Positions 8,500 to 13,838 of a DNA stretch of 13,838 nucleotides are shown piece by piece (the stretch's first letter is position 1; each line of letters begins with the position of its first letter). The notes under the pieces are model-generated. The model was given only the letters and a program-made list of their open reading frames with translations, ran no database searches and was not told the origin of the DNA. The DNA comes from Rhynchonema sp. JSB1_4 (Eukaryota; Nematoda; Chromadorea; Monhysterida; Xyalidae), in NCBI GenBank assembly GCA_030248065.1, contig JASAMV010000308.1, positions 1 through 13,838 on the forward strand, given 5' to 3'. The position numbers and the translations under genes are program-made.

Positions 8500-11400
8500 G
8501 TGCGAACCCGGATTTTTGATATTTCTTGTGTTTGTGTGTTTTCCGCGTGAGTCTTTGCGGATGTTGTGTTTGTTCCTTGCGTTCGCTGACTTCCAGAATG
8601 TGATTACAGGCTGTGTGTTCCAAAACCCAGACATGTAAGGTCGGGGCAGGGTGTTTGTTTGTTACCGCAATCTGATTACTGTACGAATAGGTAACGTATG
8701 TATATATGTGAGAGGCAACTGTACCAGTACACATTTGGTATGGCGAAACTGACTACTTCGTGTCTTGTCCTTGTGTTATTCTTTGATTCTGGTTGTGCTG
8801 CGCACTTATCCGCAATCACTTTGAAATGCAAATCACTATTGCGTTGCCGTTTACATTAATGTTTCAATACATTAGAAAGTTGTTCTTGTTCGGTTCCATT
8901 CATTTAGAAAGTTTGGACTGCCGCAAAACTGGGGGCAGTCAGTTGAAAATAGAACACTCCATGAAGTATATGTATTGCTCGCCTGGGCCAAAAAGGCGAT
9001 TTTGTGGTGCGCCTCCTGACTTGAGAAGTAAGACACCTGCCACCCAACACGAGTAAGGCCTAAAAGCCTATGTATAAGCCTGAAACCTGCAGCAGCTCTA
9101 ACGCCTGATGGACGTGAAACCCTGTGTAATATTCTCTGTGATGTTTCAGAGTCGAGCGTGCGCCCCCAAAGCGTCACTAGTGCACTGCGCGCGTCGTGCC
9201 GAATCGGTCGCGCAACGTTTTGCTGACGAGAAACAGCAAAGTTACTGGCGTCGATTCAGAGTGATGCTGCAGGTCTTCTACAGGTATACTTTTTGCCAGA
9301 GTTGGGCCACAAGGCCAAAGCGCACAAGGTGTCAGCCCGTAAACTTCTGGTGTCAAAGGTCACGAAAATGAATACACACCTGCCAAACGAGAAAAACGTT
9401 TGGCTCAAGTTGTGTTTTTTGCAATGCAATATTTCAGATTATTGGACTTGTCAAAACTTGGGCAACCACAATCGTTAGTGAGTCATAGTCCGGCAGCAAG
9501 CAATTTAGCATTGTGTGCTATATGTCCGTTGTTACGGTTATTGCATTTGATGGGATTTGTAGAATCTGCAATAGCGCTAAAACGCAAGAAAAAATAGCTG
9601 AACTTGCAATTAGCTGGATGATAAATTGGCGAACATTTTGCGATCCGTTCGCTATCCGACATGTAGGCAAGCTCACTGATTACTTTGCTACCGCAAGCCT
9701 GTTCGTTTGCAAAGCTGTCATGCCGCACGTTGAAAGCTAGAAATCGCGCCCGGGGAAAATCCATTTATATCTTAGAAACAGCAGCAAGCAGCCTTGTCTG
9801 CGCTTGGGATCAGAGATTGAATGCTGGAAGCGATGCGCTCAAGTCGACGTATACTTAGAACAGCGGCATGGGAAAATGAATAGTGTGTTCATTGAACTTG
9901 ATGCATTCACAAAACAAAGAAACATCATGTTCGTTTGTAGATTCAAAGAAAACAAAGAGGATCAGGAGCGCAAAGAGCGACGACGCCAGAAGAAAGAGCA
10001 GAAACGAGCGACCGAGGTACAATGCAAAACGATAGACACTATTCTCAGGTTGGCCGCATTAATTTCATACTGTATATTTGCCTAAAATATGGAAAAGGCC
10101 TAATTTGTTAATTTGTTCGTTTCTTTCTGTTTGCAGAACGTCCCGGGTGCAGACGCCGAGTGCGATCTTCCCGGAGAACACGGAGATTTGTCGATTGGAC
10201 AAAGTGCTCAAAGGCGCCGACCGCGGATTGCTGCGCACAACTTGGGAACGATTACAAGGTCAGGGCCACTTTGGGTGTACACATGCGTGAATGTGGGACG
10301 AAAGCCAGAGCAACATGTGGAAGCACAAGGATAGCCACGCAGACAAGCAGGTGCAAATACAGACTCATGCAAAAAACTAAAGTCCAAATACATAGTCCGT
10401 TTAGTCAGTGCAACTAATATGTGAAATATTGATTATTCGATTGATTGATGAGATAGTCCGTTTAGTCAGTGCAACTAATATGTGAAATATTGATTATTCG
10501 ATTGATTGATGGGATAAGTATATGTTATTATTGGGTGAACGAGACGGGGATGCTCACCCGCCACGCAAGTATCGGTGTCTGCAAAGGTGGTGCAACAAAG
10601 GTATGTTGCCCCGATCACAAGCGTGGGTCACACCCGTTCATCTCGTCCCGATCGCCCACTTCTTGACAGTTGCAAGGGTGACCTACGTCGTATATCGGTG
10701 TCTTCGTGCAGCCTGACCTCCGCCCGTGTACTAGTGCAATGTGGGCAACCGCAAAGGACGCGGCACAATTCCTACCTATATTTTGCCGTACTTTTTAGGT
10801 TCCGGTGGTCAAACGGCACTGCGATTCTGTCGTCGTGTCTTCAACGAAATGGCAGATAGGGACATTCGACTGCATTGCCTGATGCGAAAAGGCAAACACA
10901 AATTCTTGAAAGCGGCCCTGAACAACAACAATAACAACAATATCACCAACAACAACTACACGCACAGCAGCTCAACCACCGGACTCAAACTTGTGCTCGA
11001 ACGACAATCTGACCAGGTATTTTAATGTCAATTTTAGTTATTTGAACTTCTTGTTTTTTTTAAGATATATTGAATTTTTTGGGAACACGATCTCAGTCGT
11101 ATTTTCACAGAGAAATGCCTCGCATTTTTGCGATTGGCCCGCTGACTTAAAAACTAAGTTTCTGATCGGGATCTCGCCGAAAATTGCTCTGGTCGAACAA
11201 AACGCGCGTCAATTTCAGCGATTTGGGTCAAGGGTGGTCGCCATCGGGGCCCTGACGATGCCCTGGTACACCACCCGTCTGTGAAGCAGGGTATTAAAAC
11301 TGAGAACTCCAAACAAAGCAGCTGCTCAATTCAAATTGAAACATCACACACAGGACCTAATGCACGCTCACGCATTTTTCCTGGCGCGTTACATCGACGA

Positions 11401-13427
11401 CATCGTAATGGCGATGAACGGACTGTACAAGCGAAAAGTGACCATACCCACTGCGCATGCAATCGGTGTGTTTGGGAATAAATTGACAAACACTCTTGCC
11501 CACAGGAATTGGGTTTATTTGTTGCTGTCGCTGTGTCAAAGCTGGGTGATCGTAAATAACCGGATTGGATCAGCTTTTTTCGAAATACATAAGAATGCGC
11601 CCTGCCTTCTTCAAATTTACTGGCGCCAGTAAATGCTGAAAGGAATTGTTGAACGTGAAAGCCGTGTGACTAAAGCACGTGCTTTTCGAAAGCAAATCGC
11701 ACGACGGTTTTATTCTACTCAATCGATTTATGATCAACAAATTTCAGCTGCGCGCCATCACTGCATTCGACCGGACATGGGATTCAGCGAGAATTCGTGG
11801 CGTCGAATGTGCGAAGTGTTCGAAGAGCTGCTGTTCGCTCAGCATTATGTCGAGATCAGGGTTGGTGGTGGACTGAATATCTTTGTTTCGTGTAGAAACT
11901 TGTCTTCATGTAATCCGATACAGATTTTCAATGTTTCTGACCCTAAAATTAGGATTTCGGACAGAAACGACCCGTGTCTGAACATATTTTCGTCCGATAT
12001 CAAACTTTGGTGACCCTCTGACCTTGCCTTTGAGGTTTTGAACTGTGTGAAAATGGTTCGAGATTGGTTTAGCGCACATAAGAACAAAATCACGATATCA
12101 AGAAGTGCGGGCCTAGGTGTGTGATTCTGGATGGTGCATCCCAACTTTTGTCATCACTACTTTTTAGCGCCACAAAGGCGCGGCAGCCGCATGGCATACG
12201 ACCATGTCGGTGTTGGCTGACGAATTCGAAAGGGGCTACACCCGAGTGCCGCCGATGGATCAATGGATGGCGCCTAGACCGACGTCGATGACTCGGTTAA
12301 TGTTGGGGGAACACACGTTTTTGAAGTCGACCATCAGGTGCATTCGTACTGATGCACCGCCAGTCTGCAGATAACAGGTGGTAAATTTCACCCGAAAAAG
12401 TGCTGCACGATGTGTGGGTGAATGTTGCAACCAGACAGCGTTATGAGCTTGCCTGTTTTAAACCGCGATGTTAATTCGTACTGCGAATTCAATCAAAGAC
12501 GGACTTTTAGGTTCTGCGACCAAATTGCTGCGAAATCCAATCACCACATTCACTCGCAATCGATCGATCGATCAACCAATCACAATCATGCGATCAGCAC
12601 CAAACATGGGACACAATCGAAGTCGCCGATCGGGCGCAGACCACGAACTGTGGGTGCACGAAATGGACACTCAACCGAACGTGCTACCAATGTTGTCGTC
12701 AGATCGCGCACCACATCCACTGCTGGAAGGGCCGAGACTGGTACGTTGCCTGATGTTGCAGGGAGTGATAAAGCGATTATGGATGGATAGGGCGTCAATA
12801 TTTTTGGGTATCGTCGTGAAAAACATTGTTGGTTATCATTATCAATTTCTACCCAGTCAACACGCCGATGGCAGTACATTTTTTTGCTCGGTATTCAATC
12901 GGGAATTTGACTGTGGGAGGGATTCGTGGAATGGTGCTTGCTTATGTACAGCTGTCACGATTGAAATGTAACGGTGCATTCGCACTGGTGATGCCTGTTT
13001 GGTGTGCCAAAGCAGGTTGAAATAATGGGCAAAAACAGCACAATAATTCAGTCTGTTACCAAACAAACGATTATCGACAGGTTCCCCGCCACGCCAACGC
13101 CGCGTACAGCATCGTTCGCTGAGGTCGTCAATCAAAGAACGCAATTCACAGTCATTGGAGGCATCGCAACGTTTGAATGCGACCACCGGTCGAATGGGAC
13201 GAGCCCATAGAAGGCACTCTGAGGAGGGCCAGGGCCACCGCAAGGCCAAGACACGCAACACCGCCAGCAACAGGCCGCCGTTTCTCAGTGAGATTATGTG
13301 CACAGTTGGTGTGCCCCCGCCACCCAGTAGAACCACAGGTCTGCCTGTCCCTGCGTTGTCAAGGAAAATGAGCAGAAGTCTGAATCAACTGGATGACCCG
13401 GTCTTGATCGAACATGCACTATGTTGA
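8083..13427 (+). CDS. Globin gene 2: long extended globin, ten exons
   Basis: Exons 8083-8499, 9150-9283, 9941-10048, 10137-10258, 10799-11016, 11354-11465, 11748-11860, 12168-12337, 12511-12740 and 13081-13427 join into one 656-residue frame. Every junction phase agrees (0, 2, 2, 1, 0, 1, 0, 2, 1). Layout: 1-139 Ser/His/Gln-rich; 140-184 Arg-rich; 185-219 charged helix; 236-464 globin; 465-656 basic tail. The globin part shows W256 (A12), FCRRVF (270-275), H339 as distal His, H374 or H375 as proximal His in ARHHC, W388 and FEELL in the G helix, and W417 in the H helix. An Asn-rich insert (302-313) expands the C-E region. Family members bind haem; the long tails suggest a partner-binding or regulatory role, which is inference. 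The ATG has A at -3 and an in-frame stop at 8005. Paralogue of the gene at 1680-4119, same strand. Confidence 0.87.
9150..9283 (+). CDS. Globin gene 2, exon 2 (Arg-rich segment)
   Basis: Residues 140-183 and part of 184. It reads SRACAPKASLVHCARRAESV and ends WRRFRVMLQVFYR, with strong helix propensity. Acceptor GATGTTTCAG, donor ACAG|GTATAC, phase 2. No counterpart is found in gene 1. Confidence 0.75.
9941..10048 (+). CDS. Globin gene 2, exon 3 (charged helix)
   Basis: Residues 184-219 and part of 220. KENKEDQERKERRRQKKEQK is a dense Lys/Arg/Glu/Gln run, likely a single charged helix or a nuclear or nucleic-acid targeting stretch. Acceptor GTTTGTAG. The donor CTCAG|GTTGGC (phase 2) is preferred to GAG|GTACAA at 10016-10017, because only phase 2 leads into the globin frame of exon 4. 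Confidence 0.72.
10137..10258 (+). CDS. Globin gene 2, exon 4 (pre-A and A helix)
   Basis: Residues 220-260 and part of 261. EICRLDKVLKGADRGLLRTT is followed by W256 (A12). It aligns gaplessly with gene 1 exon 2. Acceptor GTTTGCAG, donor CAAG|GTCAGG, phase 1. The -2 frame of this exon is also open but has no globin similarity. Confidence 0.87.
10259..10798 (+). other. Globin gene 2, intron 4
   Basis: It separates the A and B helices, at the same position and phase (1) as the 64-base intron of gene 1, but is more than eight times longer. It carries the 61-bp tandem duplication. Nothing else in it is recognised. Confidence 0.8.
10392..10513. repeat. 61-bp tandem duplication, two copies
   Basis: Copies 10392-10452 and 10453-10513 begin ATAGTCCGTTTAGTCAGTGC and differ at only one base near the end (GAG versus GGG). 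Such high identity in non-coding DNA points to a recent duplication. Confidence 0.95.
10799..11016 (+). CDS. Globin gene 2, exon 5 (B helix, C region, Asn-rich insert)
   Basis: Residues 261-333. SGGQTALRFCRRVFNEMADR is the B-C region, followed by a Lys-rich stretch and a poly-Asn insert (seven Asn, I, T, three Asn) coded by AAC/AAT repeats. Acceptor CTTTTTAG, donor CAG|GTATTT, phase 0. The paralogue has about 20 residues between the C region and E7; here there are about 50. Confidence 0.87.
11248..11280 (+). repeat. Intronic 33-bp repeat, copy R5
   Basis: It contains CTGACGATGCCCTGGTACAC and ends CACCCGTCT. About 28 of 33 bases match the copy at 3686. It lies in gene 2 intron 5 and ends 73 bases before the acceptor. 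Confidence 0.75.
11354..11465 (+). CDS. Globin gene 2, exon 6 (E helix)
   Basis: Residues 334-370 and part of 371. DLMHAHAFFLARYIDDIVMA holds H339 as the distal E7 His, with Leu at E11. Acceptor CACACAG (poor pyrimidine tract), donor ATCG|GTGTGT, phase 1. This donor is chosen because it is the one found in phase with exon 7, so the end is less certain than others. Confidence 0.78.
11748..11860 (+). CDS. Globin gene 2, exon 7 (F and G helices)
   Basis: Residues 371-408. AARHHCIRPDMGFSENSWRR holds the proximal His (H374 or H375) and W388; CEVFEELLFAQ completes the G helix. Acceptor AATTTCAG, donor AGG|GTTGGT, phase 0, the G7.0-like position shared with gene 1. Confidence 0.85.
12168..12337 (+). 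CDS. Globin gene 2, exon 8 (H helix)
   Basis: Residues 409-464 and part of 465. RHKGAAAAWHTTMSVLADEF continues ERGYTRV, an H helix. A Pro/Met-rich linker (PPMDQWMAPRPTSM) follows. It has no internal stop before the donor CAG|GTGCAT (phase 2). Acceptor CTTTTTAG. If the donor were unused, the frame would stop at TAA 12372 and end the protein soon after the globin domain. Confidence 0.82.
12511..12740 (+). CDS. Globin gene 2, exon 9 (basic tail)
   Basis: Residues 465-540 and part of 541. It is rich in Ser, Thr, Arg, His and Asn (FCDQIAAKSNHHIHSQSIDR at the start), likely disordered. Two frames are open. This one is chosen because the strong sites CAG|GTGCAT, TTTTAG, CTG|GTACGT and GACAG all fit it in phase. 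The ATCGATCG run at about 12560 lies within it. Confidence 0.68.
12981..13008 (+). repeat. Possible diverged copy R6 of the intronic repeat
   Basis: CGCACTGGTGATGCCTGTTT followed by GGTGTGCC resembles the core of R4, but needs a gap. It lies in gene 2 intron 9, 72 bases before the acceptor. Confidence 0.35.
13081..13427 (+). CDS. Globin gene 2, exon 10 (basic C-terminal tail, stop)
   Basis: Residues 541-656, stop TGA at 13425. It starts SPPRQRRVQHRSLRSSIKER, is strongly basic, contains a PPPP motif (620-623) and ends LDDPVLIEHALC. RKMSRSL (636-642) looks like a basophilic kinase site, which is inference. Acceptor ATCGACAG. An overlapping frame ending at 13210 is also open but out of phase with exon 9. 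Confidence 0.7.
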
Positions 13428-13838
13428 GTAACCTGATTTATGAATGTGATTTCCAGATATTCACTACATATATGTATGTATTTGACGGTGATTTTTACAG
13501 AAGTTTATTTATTGTGACGTTCATTACTTACATAACGATACGATTGTCCAGTCCATGCACATGAGCTTACCATAAATTATTATCATAAAGAATCAATCAC
13601 CACAACACCCTGTTATGTACAACACGACTTGCGTAAAGTGATTTTAAAACAAAAGATATGAAAATAAAGGGTGATCAGACTGGAAACATAAAAAAACAAG
13701 CATAAGAAGCAAACCAGTCTCAGGTGAAACCTTTGCATTTCACATGGGAAGAAATCATAAGCGAGTTTAGCACTAACCAATAAAACGGACTGAAAACAAC
13801 TGCATGATGAAAAATGCATCAACACAAAAATGCTTTTA
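13428..13838. other. 3' flank of globin gene 2
   Basis: AT-rich sequence with no recognised gene. It probably holds the 3' UTR and the poly(A) site. Confidence 0.5.
13663..13668 (+). promoter_or_regulatory. Possible polyadenylation signal of globin gene 2
   Basis: AATAAA 236 bases after the stop codon, in AT-rich sequence. A second AATAAA is at 13782-13787; the sequence does not show which is used. Confidence 0.4.

Noticed and set aside
12468..12971. 167-codon frame overlapping gene 2 exon 9
   Set aside because: It looks protein-like, but it joins neither exon 8 nor exon 10 in phase through the strong splice sites, whereas the alternative frame joins both.
13004..13210. Alternative terminal exon frame ending at TAG 13208
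   Set aside because: Out of phase with exon 9; the other frame stays open to 13427.
12857..13336. 159-codon minus-strand open frame
   Set aside because: Antisense to gene 2 exon 10 and intron 9, with no family similarity.
13410..13427. C-terminal prenylation motif
   Set aside because: The only nearby Cys is the last residue (HALC), which is not a CaaX box.
1680..13427. One gene coding for a two-domain globin
   Set aside because: Gene 1 ends in its own in-frame stop after a phase-matched last exon, and gene 2 has its own ATG with an upstream in-frame stop. Not strictly excluded without transcripts.
1..13838. CRISPR array, prophage or bacterial operon
   Set aside because: No regular spacer-repeat array and no bacterial-style genes; the window is intron-rich eukaryotic DNA.

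Overview
This is metazoan nuclear DNA: the coding sequence is broken into short exons by GT-AG introns, and nothing bacterial (operons, Shine-Dalgarno sites) is visible. Introns end in a short pyrimidine run plus CAG or TAG (TTTCAG, TTCCAG, TTTTAG, TTGTAG). The two genes code for globins with long extensions at both ends. Both traits fit an invertebrate, most likely a nematode, where large families of extended globins are known. The species cannot be named from the sequence.

Two globin genes lie head to tail on the + strand. Both models were built by hand: exon ends were chosen at GT/AG sites, and every codon phase matches from start to stop. Globin gene 1 (1680-4119, six exons, 346 residues) has an N-terminal piece, a compact globin domain and a Ser-rich tail. 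Globin gene 2 (8083-13427, ten exons, 656 residues) has a low-complexity N-terminus, a basic Arg-rich segment, an Arg/Lys/Glu-rich helix, a globin domain split over exons 4-8, and a long basic Ser/Arg/His tail. The paralogues share the A-helix Trp, the block FCRRVF-x-E-x-ADRD, a distal His (E7), a double His at the proximal position (RHHC) and an H helix in its own exon. Three intron positions and phases are also shared. Both lack an obvious Phe at CD1, and gene 2 carries an Asn-rich insert between helices C and E.

The rest is non-coding as far as I can see: 1-1679 upstream, with a strong foldback near 1080-1316; about 4 kb between the genes; and a short 3' flank. The introns hold several structured repeats: a family of about 33 bp found only in globin introns, a symmetric array of eight GGGCCTGAA-type motifs in gene 1 intron 4, and a 61-bp tandem duplication in gene 2 intron 4.

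The pair probably arose by tandem duplication and then diverged in the termini, the CD loop and some introns. A role in O2, NO or redox sensing is only an inference from the family.
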